From Bacteroidales bacterium (GTDB lineage Bacteria; Bacteroidota; Bacteroidia; Bacteroidales; UBA932), in contig JAGBVU010000005.1 of NCBI GenBank assembly GCA_017630155.1, positions 62,001-126,000 on the forward strand: a stretch of 64,000 nt of DNA. Direction: 5' to 3'. The notes beneath the pieces were generated by a model. That model did not search any database and was not told where the DNA came from. It worked only from the letters and a program-made list of their open reading frames with translations. The translations under genes and the position numbers were made by a program. This document shows positions 1 through 7,574 of the stretch, in pieces (position 1 is the stretch's first letter; the number at the start of each line of letters is the position of its first letter).

Positions 1-1113
1 GATGCAGTTCTGCAGCTCCCTTATATTGCCGCTCCAGTTGTGCCCTTTCAAAAGCTGCAGTGCCTGAGGAGTCAATCCTCTGGTTGTCCGTCTGTATTTT
101 TCTGCAAATTTTCTGATGAACAGCTCTGCGAGCGGTTCTATCTCATCTGTACGCTCACGCAATGGTGGGAGGTGGAAACGGACTGTGTTGATGCGATAGT
201 ACAGATCCTCCCTGAAATCGCCGTCACTGACCATCTTCTCCAGATCTTTGTTGGTCGCGCAAATCAGCCGTATGTCTACAGGTATGCTTTTGGTATCCCC
301 GACACGGGTGATGCATTTGTTCTGAATCGCCCTGAGGAGTTTGGCCTGGAGGTGCAGAGGGATATTGCCGATCTCATCCAGAAAGAGTGTCCCTCCGTCT
401 GCCTGCTCAAATTTGCCTGTGTGGTCTGTGTGGGCGTCGGTAAAAGCCCCTTTGACGTGGCCGAAAAGTTCACTTTCAAATAGTGTTTCGGTGAGGGCCC
501 CGGCATCTACGCATACCATCGGTTTGAGGGCCCTTTCAGAGATTCTGTGAATCTCGTTGGCCAGAACATCCTTACCAGTCCCGTTTTCACCGGTGATAAG
601 GACAGATGCATCTGTAGCGGCGATCTTTGTCACCCTTTCCCTTATTGCAGCGATCTGTCTACCCTCTCCCCAATACATGGCGGATGGTGCAGGTGAGACT
701 GCTTTGCCTCCTTTCCCCGATTTTTCCACCCCTGCAAATGCTCCCCGCAAGGTCTCAATAAGTTTTTCATTGTCCCAAGGCTTTACTATGAAATCAAAAG
801 CTCCCCGTTTCATCCCCTCCACAGCGAGCTGAATGTCTGCATATGCGGTGAAGAGGACAACCTGGGTTTCGGGGCTCCTCTTTTTTATCTCGCCCAGCCA
901 GAAGAGACCCTCGTTGCCTGTATTGATGTCGGTGTGGAAGTTCATATCCAGCAGCACTACATCGGGTCTGAACTCCACCAATTTGCTCATAAGCTCATTG
1001 GGCGATGCTATCAGTTCCACCTGCTGGAAATGGATCGGGAGAAGCACCTTCAATGCTGCCCTTATGCCGCTGTTGTCATCTACAACCAGTATTTTTGCCT
1101 TGCTTTTTGCCAT
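1..1113 (-). CDS. NtrC-class sigma-54-dependent response regulator (3' end outside window)
   Basis: Two-component response regulator that activates sigma-54 RNA polymerase. I translated it directly from the minus strand; 371 residues are in the window. The receiver domain (about 1-120) has the acidic pair at 12-13, phospho-acceptor Asp56 and Lys111 in IVKPWD. The AAA+ domain follows, with Walker A GENGTGKD (175-182), the sigma-54 contact loop as GAFTDA (222-227) instead of the classical GAFTGA, and Walker B LFLDEIG (243-249). The C-terminal Fis-type DNA-binding domain, about 70-80 residues in the family, is cut off by the window edge. It lies downstream of the efflux genes on the same strand and is the obvious candidate to bind the repeated 17-bp sites upstream of tolC and permease II. 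Its own start has a housekeeping-type -7 box. A partner histidine kinase would be expected beyond the left edge. Confidence 0.93.
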   Translation of the reverse strand, partial: MAKSKAKILVVDDNSGIRAALKVLLPIHFQQVELIASPNELMSKLVEFRPDVVLLDMNFHTDINTGNEGLFWLGEIKKRSPETQVVLFTAYADIQLAVEGMKRGAFDFIVKPWDNEKLIETLRGAFAGVEKSGKGGKAVSPAPSAMYWGEGRQIAAIRERVTKIAATDASVLITGENGTGKDVLANEIHRISERALKPMVCVDAGALTETLFESELFGHVKGAFTDAHTDHTGKFEQADGGTLFLDEIGNIPLHLQAKLLRAIQNKCITRVGDTKSIPVDIRLICATNKDLEKMVSDGDFREDLYYRINTVRFHLPPLRERTDEIEPLAELFIRKFAEKYRRTTRGLTPQALQLLKGHNWSGNIRELQNCI

Positions 1114-1157
1114 AACTATTTCGGGTACACTGATAAATGTAAAAGCCAAATTCAACG

Positions 1158-1165
1158 CAAAAGTA
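1158..1165 (-). promoter_or_regulatory. Bacteroidetes -7 box of the response regulator gene
   Basis: TACTTTTG read on the minus strand matches the Bacteroidetes sigma-ABfr -7 consensus TAnnTTTG exactly. It sits about 45 nt upstream of the regulator start codon. No convincing -33 TTTG is visible. It suggests the regulator is made from a housekeeping promoter, independent of the sigma-54 promoters it probably activates. Confidence 0.5.
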
Positions 1166-1300
1166 TTTAAAATCTATACACTTTCAGGTAGAATTTGGCA
1201 AAACTATCTAGAACCTATATGAATTCATCTTCTTCTCTGACATAGTATTATGTCTAATGCAAAATTAACAAAATTTATTCCTTTTCCGAACATATACCTT

Positions 1301-3700
1301 TCATTCACTTCTCAGTGAGTCTACGGGGTTTTCGGTGGCGGCGCGAAGAGAGGTGAATGTCACTACTGTAGCTACTATGAGGGCGACCATCGCTCCTGAG
1401 GCTGCAAATATCCACCAGTAAATAGGAGAACTGTGTGCAAATGTACTATAGTAGAAGTCAGTTATGAAATATGTAATTGGGACTGAAACTGCAAAACATA
1501 CTCCCAGTATCTTCATGAATTTGATGTTGAACATTTTCAGAATCTCTGCGACAGATGCTCCGTGCACCCTCCTTACACCTATCTCTTTGCGGCGGTACTG
1601 GGTCTCGAATACTACCAGCCCGAATACACCCATAAGGGATATTATTATGGCAATCAGGGTGAATAGAGCCACCATAGTGGTGAGCTGTTTCTCCTTATGG
1701 TATTGCCTACCGAGCTCCTCGTCGAAAAACTGTAGTTTGAAATTGCTCAGGTTAGCCCCGGGATTGAATTTGGAGATTGTCGAGTTTACAGCTGCCTGAA
1801 CATCCTGATAAGGGGCTCCAGGTGCTGTTCTGATGTAGAGGTGAGAGAGATCCCACCATGGATTCTTTCCGAAGATGTAGAAAGCAAACGGGTTCAGTTC
1901 ATATTGCAGTGGACGGAACTGGAAATCTTCACAGAAACCGGCAATCTCAGTCTCAGCACTATGACCATTGACCTTATCTTCCAGAGTAAAGCCATATTTC
2001 TCTTTGGCTATCTTGTTGAAAATGAAAACACCATGCTCACTCTTCTCGTCAGAAGGGGTGAAGTCGCGCCCTTCCACTACATCGATCCCCATGAATTTAA
2101 GGAAGTTCCAGGATATAGGGTAAGCGTCTATATTGATCTGCTCACCTTTGAAGGTCCTTCCCCAACCCATGCGGCTGCTGCTTACGAGAGGTCCTGCAGC
2201 CCAAGCTACATCAGCTATATTGGGATCTTTCAGGAGTTCATCGGTAAATGCATCCCTGTCTGCAGTCGCAACACCTACATTGGCAGTAAGGAGATACTCC
2301 TTGTCAAATCCCATATCATAATTCATCATGTAGCTGTGCTGCATCTTGATGAACATGGCGCATATGACAAATGATATGGATATTATGAACTGTAGAGATA
2401 TGAGGGTGTATCTGAGACTTTTCCCTTTGGCGGTAGCGCCGAAGGACCCTTTGATGGCAAAGGCAGGGGAGAATGAGGTTATATAGAGGGCAGGATAGAG
2501 ACTTGAGGCTATGGTCATCAAAAGTGCTGCCGCAATGGTTATGCATATCACAGGGATATTGTGGCCAAAATCCAATGTGCAGGTAATCAGATTTGCATAG
2601 GTGGAGCCTTTGAACAATACCACTACCGCCACAGCAGCGCACAATGATACAGTGACCAGAATACCCGATTCAAGTATCAGACTCCCCACGAGGGCACCTC
2701 TGCTGCTGCCAAGAATCTTTCTGGTATTGAGCCCTCTGATCCTCATAGGGATCTGTGCGAAGAAGAAGTTTACGAAGTTGATGAGGGTGATGACTACAAT
2801 AAGGATGGCTACCGCCAATAGGGTAAGGGTAGTGGTCCTGTTGCCGCTGCGTCCTGCAGGGGCATCTATCAACTTATTGTAATACATATCTTTCACGGGG
2901 AGAAGTGTAACTGTAGCACGGTCAATCTGCTCGTCAATCTCACTCTGGTCTATGCTGTTCCTTACAGACTCCGGAGCAGAGGCAATACGTTCGCCCCAAA
3001 TGCTCTCTACCACTTTTCTTGCATGGGTTTCAAATGCCTCTTTGCTGTCAGGACTGTCAAGCTTGACAAAATGGTGGTAGCTCCACTCGCTGAAATTGTC
3101 AATGCTCTGGTTTTCCAGGTAGCAGCTGTAAAGGATGTGGATATTGTTGAGGTCAGAGTTCATAGGCATGTCTTCATACACCGCCACGACAGTCATCGGC
3201 TCTTTTCCTTTCCCTACATAGATGGCATCACCGACACCCACCTGCATCAGATTGGAAGCGGTCTCGCTTATTGCCACAGTCTCCTCTTTATCCATTCCAT
3301 CAAATGTTCCGGCAATAGGGGTAAAACCAAAGACATCCAGTGCTCCACGGGTAAGCTGGGAGGTGCCGATCCGGTATGTATGGGCCTCTTCACCATCACC
3401 TACACGGGTATAGTTCTTGCCGTCACCACCAATATAGGCGACACCCCAGCTCTCTACCATAGATGCCTGCTCCATAATGGCGACCTGGAGAGGGCGGTTC
3501 AGGTTCACCTGATACTCCCCCTCTGAAAACCAGCTTGGAGTCGCCATTATATAAAGGCGCTCGACATCCTTTAACTTCTTGTTGTAGCCAAGATCGTAAT
3601 GGACCTGTACCAGAAGGATATACAGGGCAGCAAAGGCTACCGTCATGCCCAACAGGTTAAGAATCCCCGATCCTTTAAATATTTTTAAAATGCTTTTCAT
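1301..3700 (-). CDS. MacB/FtsX-type ABC transporter permease I
   Basis: Inner-membrane permease of 799 residues belonging to the double-length FtsX/MacB_PCD class. An N-terminal transmembrane helix is followed by a large periplasmic domain, a three-helix FtsX block (about 290-430), a second helix with a second periplasmic domain, and a final FtsX block near the C-terminus containing the typical RRKEIGVRRVHGAS cytoplasmic coupling segment. It has no ATPase domain, unlike classical MacB, and must use the separate ATPase encoded 71 bp upstream. It is the last efflux gene before the response regulator and a paralogue of permeases II and III. Substrate unknown; MacB relatives export peptides, macrolides or lipoprotein-like cargo by mechanotransmission to a TolC channel. 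Confidence 0.9.
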   Translation of the reverse strand: MKSILKIFKGSGILNLLGMTVAFAALYILLVQVHYDLGYNKKLKDVERLYIMATPSWFSEGEYQVNLNRPLQVAIMEQASMVESWGVAYIGGDGKNYTRVGDGEEAHTYRIGTSQLTRGALDVFGFTPIAGTFDGMDKEETVAISETASNLMQVGVGDAIYVGKGKEPMTVVAVYEDMPMNSDLNNIHILYSCYLENQSIDNFSEWSYHHFVKLDSPDSKEAFETHARKVVESIWGERIASAPESVRNSIDQSEIDEQIDRATVTLLPVKDMYYNKLIDAPAGRSGNRTTTLTLLAVAILIVVITLINFVNFFFAQIPMRIRGLNTRKILGSSRGALVGSLILESGILVTVSLCAAVAVVVLFKGSTYANLITCTLDFGHNIPVICITIAAALLMTIASSLYPALYITSFSPAFAIKGSFGATAKGKSLRYTLISLQFIISISFVICAMFIKMQHSYMMNYDMGFDKEYLLTANVGVATADRDAFTDELLKDPNIADVAWAAGPLVSSSRMGWGRTFKGEQINIDAYPISWNFLKFMGIDVVEGRDFTPSDEKSEHGVFIFNKIAKEKYGFTLEDKVNGHSAETEIAGFCEDFQFRPLQYELNPFAFYIFGKNPWWDLSHLYIRTAPGAPYQDVQAAVNSTISKFNPGANLSNFKLQFFDEELGRQYHKEKQLTTMVALFTLIAIIISLMGVFGLVVFETQYRRKEIGVRRVHGASVAEILKMFNIKFMKILGVCFAVSVPITYFITDFYYSTFAHSSPIYWWIFAASGAMVALIVATVVTFTSLRAATENPVDSLRSE

Positions 3701-3771
3701 CTTTCTTCTTATTCATTCCCTATTTAATTTCTGCGACAGCTTTTCGTTATTTTTTGTCGCGGGGTAGGCTG

Positions 3772-4452
3772 CTATAGCTCATTTTTTACGTCACCGACTA
3801 TCTGACCGTCGAACAGGTTGATTACCCTTTGGGCTACAGCTGCATCTTTCTGTGAGTGGGTTACCATTACGATGGTGGTCCCCTCTTTGTTCAGTTCAGA
3901 AAGGAGATCCATTACCTCCTTGCCATTTTTCGAGTCGAGGTTACCTGTAGGCTCGTCGGCTAGGATAAGCTTCGGGTTAGATACGACTGCGCGGGCTATA
4001 GCGACTCTCTGCTGCTGACCTCCGGAGAGCTGTTGGGGAAAGTGTTTAGCCCTATGGGAGATTCCCATCCTTTTCAGAATCTCTGTCACTTTCTGCTTGC
4101 GCTCACTGGCTGAGATGTTGAGGTATCTTAGTGGGAGTTCCACATTTTCGTAGACATTCAATTCGTCGATAAGATTGAAACTCTGAAATACGAAACCGAT
4201 GTTCCCTTTGCGGAATTTGGTCCTCTCTTTCTCTTTTAGGCCACCCACTTCGCTGTCAAGAAGTCTGTAACTTCCCCCTGATGGGTTATCAAGCAGCCCC
4301 AGAATATTCAAAAGGGTCGATTTGCCACATCCTGACGGACCCATAATGGCTACAAACTCACCATCATTGATTTCAAACGACACACCATTCAGTGCGGTAG
4401 TCTCAATTTCCTCGGTACGGAATACTTTACTAAGATCTTTAACTGTAATCAT
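3772..4452 (-). CDS. LolD/MacB-type ABC transporter ATP-binding protein
   Basis: Cytoplasmic ATPase of 226 residues that powers the FtsX-type permeases around it. Visible motifs: Walker A GPSGCGKST (38-46), Q-loop Gln90 in FVFQSFNL, signature LSGGQQQRVAIARA from 142, Walker B LILADEP (162-168) with the following D-loop, and the switch His in MVTHS. Length and motifs are standard for the MacB/LolD/FtsE group. It lies 24 bp downstream of permease II and 71 bp upstream of permease I, so the three genes form one transcription unit. It is the only ATPase in the locus although there are three permeases, which implies either shared use or alternative complexes. Confidence 0.96.
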   Translation of the reverse strand: MITVKDLSKVFRTEEIETTALNGVSFEINDGEFVAIMGPSGCGKSTLLNILGLLDNPSGGSYRLLDSEVGGLKEKERTKFRKGNIGFVFQSFNLIDELNVYENVELPLRYLNISASERKQKVTEILKRMGISHRAKHFPQQLSGGQQQRVAIARAVVSNPKLILADEPTGNLDSKNGKEVMDLLSELNKEGTTIVMVTHSQKDAAVAQRVINLFDGQIVGDVKNEL

Positions 4453-4476
4453 AATTGTATAATTTTTAATTGTTTA

Positions 4477-6822
4477 TTACTCATTTTTAAGTGAATCCAC
4501 GGGATTCGAATTTGATATCTTCAAACTGCCTGCTGTCACTACGGCCATAATTATTGCCAGGACTATAATATCCCCTATCACATAACTCAAAATACCTATG
4601 TCGGCCTTTTGCTGGAACATCTCCAGGGCGGCATTTCCCACCAGTAGAGCCAAGATATCACCAATAACCAGTGCAACTGCCATAAGTGTCATAATATCTC
4701 CGACGAAAAGTTTTACAATCTCAGCGGGTACAGCCCCATTGATCTTGCGGATAGCCACCTCAGCACTTCTTCTCTGGGTTTCATCCCTGATATAGCCTAT
4801 CAGACCCATAAGGGAGATAATAAGGGAGAAGAGTCCACCCAATAGTATTGCATTTTTGATTTTTCTTATGTCAGCGAAGAACATCCTGACACCCTCTTCA
4901 TATGCGGCCACCTCAAAAGTTCTTTCCGGGATTACCTCGTCCACAGCCGCCTGTATTTGTGATATATTCTCTGCTGTAATTTTATCGACCTTAATCAGGA
5001 CAAATCTGATATAGAAGTCAAGAGCATCATCATAAGAGAGTTCTGCACCGAAGCGGATACTTGGACGGTCGTCCACAAATACCGACCCTATCTTGTAATC
5101 TTCATACACTCCACATATGGTGAAAATGTCGGTTTTCTTTTTGCTATGTTCAGTGAAGACTACCCCTTTGCCTATAGCACCATCGGACCAGTCTGCAAAC
5201 TCCTGCATCCTCTCCACAAATCTTCTGCTCACAGCCACTTCATTGATGGTTCTGGCCTCTCGCCCCTCTATGAATTTGATCCCCAATACATCGGCTGCCC
5301 CCTCTGATGAGTAGTACTGGTCGGCCACATTGAAAAGTTCTCTTTCATCATCAGGAAGATAGACATTGTTGCCGGATGACCCTGTAATAGGGACCTCTGA
5401 AGTGATGGCCGATCCCTGCACAAAAGGGAGCTGGGATATCCTCTCTTTTACCCTAAAGAACTCTTCCGGATCAGCACCCACCATATCCACAGCCAGCAGC
5501 CGGTCATACTCATACCCCAAATCATCATTAAGCATCATATTGTATTGCTTTCCAAATACAAATAGGACACAGATCAGGAAGATTGAGAATGTGAACTGGA
5601 TACCGAGAAATACAAGTTTCCATCTTCTCTTGGATTCCCTGTAGTTTCTGAAAGCTGTAGAAACGGGGACTCTCATAAAAATATTGGCTGGGATCAGCCC
5701 GGAGACAAGGAGCACTACAATAGAAACCGCTGCAGCTACTGCAATAGTTTGCCACGAGAATAGGGATCCGAGGGATGCACCCAGAAGGTTCTCTATCGGC
5801 TTGGCGACCCCCAATATTATTGCACTTGCCAATATCAGGGCAATGGAAAAATGGAGCGCTGCCTCTTTAAAAAGTAGCTTTGCAATATCCCCTTCTTCTG
5901 CACCATAGCATTTGCGGACACCAACCTCTTTGGCCCTTTGTACGACCGATGATATAGAGTTAAGGACATAATTTACCACAGCTGCAGAGATAAGGAGCAG
6001 AGCCACTATTGAGAGCATAAGGATCATGTTTCTGTTTGTAGGGTCTGATACATGCTGCCTGTCTGTCCTCTCCAGATAGTACCAGAGTTTAAGTCCGGCC
6101 TTCTCCAGCTCCTCCATAGGCTGGTTTTTTACCTGCATCTCGTGGATAGCATCTGTCAGCGATTCGGGATCCACCTCTTCCTGCAGTTTTACATACCCCA
6201 AATATCTATCGTTGCCAAGCCAGTTCTCTGTGCTGCTTTTAGAGTATGTAGGCATAGCGAGGAGGATATCAATTCCACGGAATGTGCTGTTGGTTGGGAA
6301 ATCCTCAAATACCCCCTCCACTGTGAATACAGCCTTGGGCAATGATTCGTTGTACAGAGTCTGTCCTACAGCCTTCTCTATACCGCCGAGTTTTTCTGCA
6401 AGGGTACGTGATACCATCATTTTACCCCACTGTGAAAGGATCTGTTTAGGGTCTCCGGTGTACACCTGCATATCGAAAATGTCGAAGAAACAGGTGTCAG
6501 CTACCACCAATTCTGCTTCCAGTTTGTTTTTATCCTGAGTATAATAGCTGTTGTTTTCAAATACAGGGGTAATCCTTGTAGCAGTCTCTACACCAGGGAC
6601 AAACTCTTTGAATCCCGGAGCCACAGCGCCACTTACCCTATCACCGCTCAGATTCTCTTCCCCATGTCTTACTGCTCCGGTCATTATCGAATATACCCTC
6701 TCTTTATCAGAGTAGAAATTGTCATATGACAATTCAAAGCACACCTTCGCAATAAGGACTACACCTATGGCCAAGCCAAGGGACAATGAACAGATCTTTA
6801 CAATATTTCTTTTAAGTTTCAT
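4477..6822 (-). CDS. MacB/FtsX-type ABC transporter permease II
   Basis: Inner-membrane permease of 781 residues with the same two-half MacB_PCD/FtsX plan as permeases I and III, including an RRSAEVAIRKINGA coupling segment in the last FtsX block. The frame stays open upstream to 6924, but I place the start at the ATG at 6822 (MKLKRNIVKICS) because the extra residues would lie across the sigma-54 promoter and the first helix begins right after this ATG. The predicted transcription start is about 29 nt upstream. First gene of the second half of the efflux locus, followed closely by the ATPase. The N-terminal half is more divergent than in the other two permeases. Confidence 0.9.
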   Translation of the reverse strand: MKLKRNIVKICSLSLGLAIGVVLIAKVCFELSYDNFYSDKERVYSIMTGAVRHGEENLSGDRVSGAVAPGFKEFVPGVETATRITPVFENNSYYTQDKNKLEAELVVADTCFFDIFDMQVYTGDPKQILSQWGKMMVSRTLAEKLGGIEKAVGQTLYNESLPKAVFTVEGVFEDFPTNSTFRGIDILLAMPTYSKSSTENWLGNDRYLGYVKLQEEVDPESLTDAIHEMQVKNQPMEELEKAGLKLWYYLERTDRQHVSDPTNRNMILMLSIVALLLISAAVVNYVLNSISSVVQRAKEVGVRKCYGAEEGDIAKLLFKEAALHFSIALILASAIILGVAKPIENLLGASLGSLFSWQTIAVAAAVSIVVLLVSGLIPANIFMRVPVSTAFRNYRESKRRWKLVFLGIQFTFSIFLICVLFVFGKQYNMMLNDDLGYEYDRLLAVDMVGADPEEFFRVKERISQLPFVQGSAITSEVPITGSSGNNVYLPDDERELFNVADQYYSSEGAADVLGIKFIEGREARTINEVAVSRRFVERMQEFADWSDGAIGKGVVFTEHSKKKTDIFTICGVYEDYKIGSVFVDDRPSIRFGAELSYDDALDFYIRFVLIKVDKITAENISQIQAAVDEVIPERTFEVAAYEEGVRMFFADIRKIKNAILLGGLFSLIISLMGLIGYIRDETQRRSAEVAIRKINGAVPAEIVKLFVGDIMTLMAVALVIGDILALLVGNAALEMFQQKADIGILSYVIGDIIVLAIIMAVVTAGSLKISNSNPVDSLKNE

Positions 6823-6861
6823 ACGTTTTCTGTTTACACTTTTACATCTGTGCCAAGAAGG

Positions 6862-6877
6862 AACAATGGGTGTGCCA
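6862..6877 (-). promoter_or_regulatory. Sigma-54 (-24/-12) promoter of the permease II-ATPase-permease I unit
   Basis: Minus strand reads TGGCACACCCATTGTT. Against TGGCACR-N4-TTGCW this keeps the -24 GG and the full TGGCAC block and has TTG at -12, with T in place of the usual C. The inferred start is near 6851, giving a 29-nt leader before the ATG at 6822. The promoter was located by eye; its support comes from the 17-bp enhancer repeats upstream, which are spaced exactly as at the tolC promoter. Confidence 0.75.
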
Positions 6878-6932
6878 ATGTGTGTAACAGCTTGAATATG
6901 TATGAATTGTATGAAATGTGGCAAAAAATAAG

Positions 6933-6970
6933 TGTAAAGAAACTTTACAGGTATGGCAAGATTCTTTACA
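6933..6970 (-). promoter_or_regulatory. Paired upstream activator sites for the permease II promoter
   Basis: Two 17-bp inverted-repeat sites: TGTAAAGAAACTTTACA at 6933-6949 and TGTAAAGAATCTTGCCA (minus strand) at 6954-6970. Centres are 21 bp apart, two helical turns, and lie at -90 and -111 from the predicted sigma-54 start. The same motif, spacing and distances recur before tolC. The arrangement is typical of enhancers bound by NtrC-class dimers. The second site has one degenerate half. Confidence 0.78.
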
Positions 6971-7019
6971 CTGGTAGAGAAAACTGAACTTCACGATTGA
7001 CCAAAGGGTAGCTGCAATT

Positions 7020-7133
7020 CGGAGGATTAGATTCTGCAGACCGTGGCCGCCCATGGCCACGTGAATGGGAGGGACCCGCTGCGGAGCAGTGGGAGGGATG
7101 AAGCGAAGCGGAAGTCTGCAGAACTAAACTCCG
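7020..7133 (+). repeat. Long hairpin element, copy A, with a GGGAGGG-hairpin-GGGAGGG head
   Basis: Outer stem arms are 7020-7041 and 7114-7133, about 19 base pairs with small bulges; the core is TTCTGCAGAC against GTCTGCAGAA. Inside are a hairpin with stem GTGGCC/GGCCAC and a CCCA loop (7043-7060), then GGGAGGG (7067-7073), a second hairpin of CCCGCTGC and GCAGTGGG with a GGA loop (7075-7093), a further AGGG, then GAAGCGAAGCGGA (7101-7113), which contains GCGAAGC, a sequence known to form an unusually stable DNA mini-hairpin. A homologous head with different stems lies at 11281-11396 on the other strand. The four G3 tracts could form a G-quadruplex that competes with the second hairpin. Confidence 0.72.
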
Positions 7134-7345
7134 AGCCGGAAGCAGACAAGCCTACGTGAGTCAGATGAGAAGCTCACGGCAACCGGAGTGAGTGTCTATG
7201 GTGGGGAGATTCACTTCCGACAGAGTTGTCACGCAGTGAAAAGTGGCTTTAGACACTGCGTCAGAGTGGTAAATTATATGTTATTATGCTAAAATGAGGT
7301 GTGACGCAGTGATCTAAGCCCCCAAACGGTGCGTCGCGAATAAGA
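7126..7345. other. Structured non-coding region with mutually exclusive pairings
   Basis: Strand of transcription unknown. CACTGCGTC at 7254-7262 can pair either with ACGCAGTG at 7231-7238 (8 bp) or with GACGCAGTG at 7303-7311 (9 bp), so two folds exclude each other. A further stem CGTGAG/CTCACG encloses about 12 nt near 7155-7179, and ACTCCG near 7128 can pair with CGGAGT near 7184, competing with the outer stem of hairpin element A. No open reading frame explains the sequence. It could be an unrecognised RNA, a mobile-element remnant, or the untranscribed spacer upstream of the permease II enhancers. Confidence 0.4.
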
Positions 7346-7368
7346 CTACGCTACCAAGACACAGTTGA

Positions 7369-7398
7369 CAAAAAAGACACCCGAACAGGTCGGGTGTG
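7369..7398 (-). terminator. Intrinsic terminator of the tolC-adaptor-permease III transcript
   Basis: Read on the minus strand, an 8-bp perfect stem ACACCCGA/TCGGGTGT with a 5-nt loop is followed by CTTTTTTG. It lies about 180 nt after the permease III stop codon. It would end the first efflux transcript before the permease II promoter and explains why that gene has its own sigma-54 promoter. Confidence 0.85.
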
Positions 7399-7574
7399 AC
7401 GTAAGGGCGTGACGACAAATTATGATGTCGGGGTGACCAATGAGTGGCTTATGAACGCATAGGGTGTAAAAGCACTTAGTCACTTCGCCGTGTCCGAAAA
7501 GTAGGAAATTGACATTGCGAAAATTCGGGGATTCAAAGTTGCCGATTACCTCCTAAAATTGGTTAGACCTATGT

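Larger units (their letters stand above)
6972..7574. other. 603-bp non-coding stretch between the two halves of the efflux locus
   Basis: No plausible gene is found on either strand here. The stretch holds, in order, a long hairpin element with a G-rich head (7020-7133), a region dense in short complementary segments (7126-7345), an intrinsic terminator reading leftward (7369-7398), and about 175 bp (7399-7574) of 3' untranslated sequence for permease III with further short inverted repeats. It separates the tolC-adaptor-permease III transcript from the independently promoted permease II transcript. The density of complementary segments suggests a structured RNA, but I could not match it to a known class. 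Confidence 0.7.

Noticed and set aside
1239..1254. GACATA-GTAT-TATGTC palindrome after permease I
   Set aside because: No U-tract on either side, so not an intrinsic terminator; a single 6-bp palindrome is too common to call an operator.
7394..7560. GTGTGACGTAAGG-like start resembling a group II intron 5' end
   Set aside because: No domain V hairpin, no intron-encoded protein and only about 170 bp follow before the next gene, so the resemblance is too short to support an intron.
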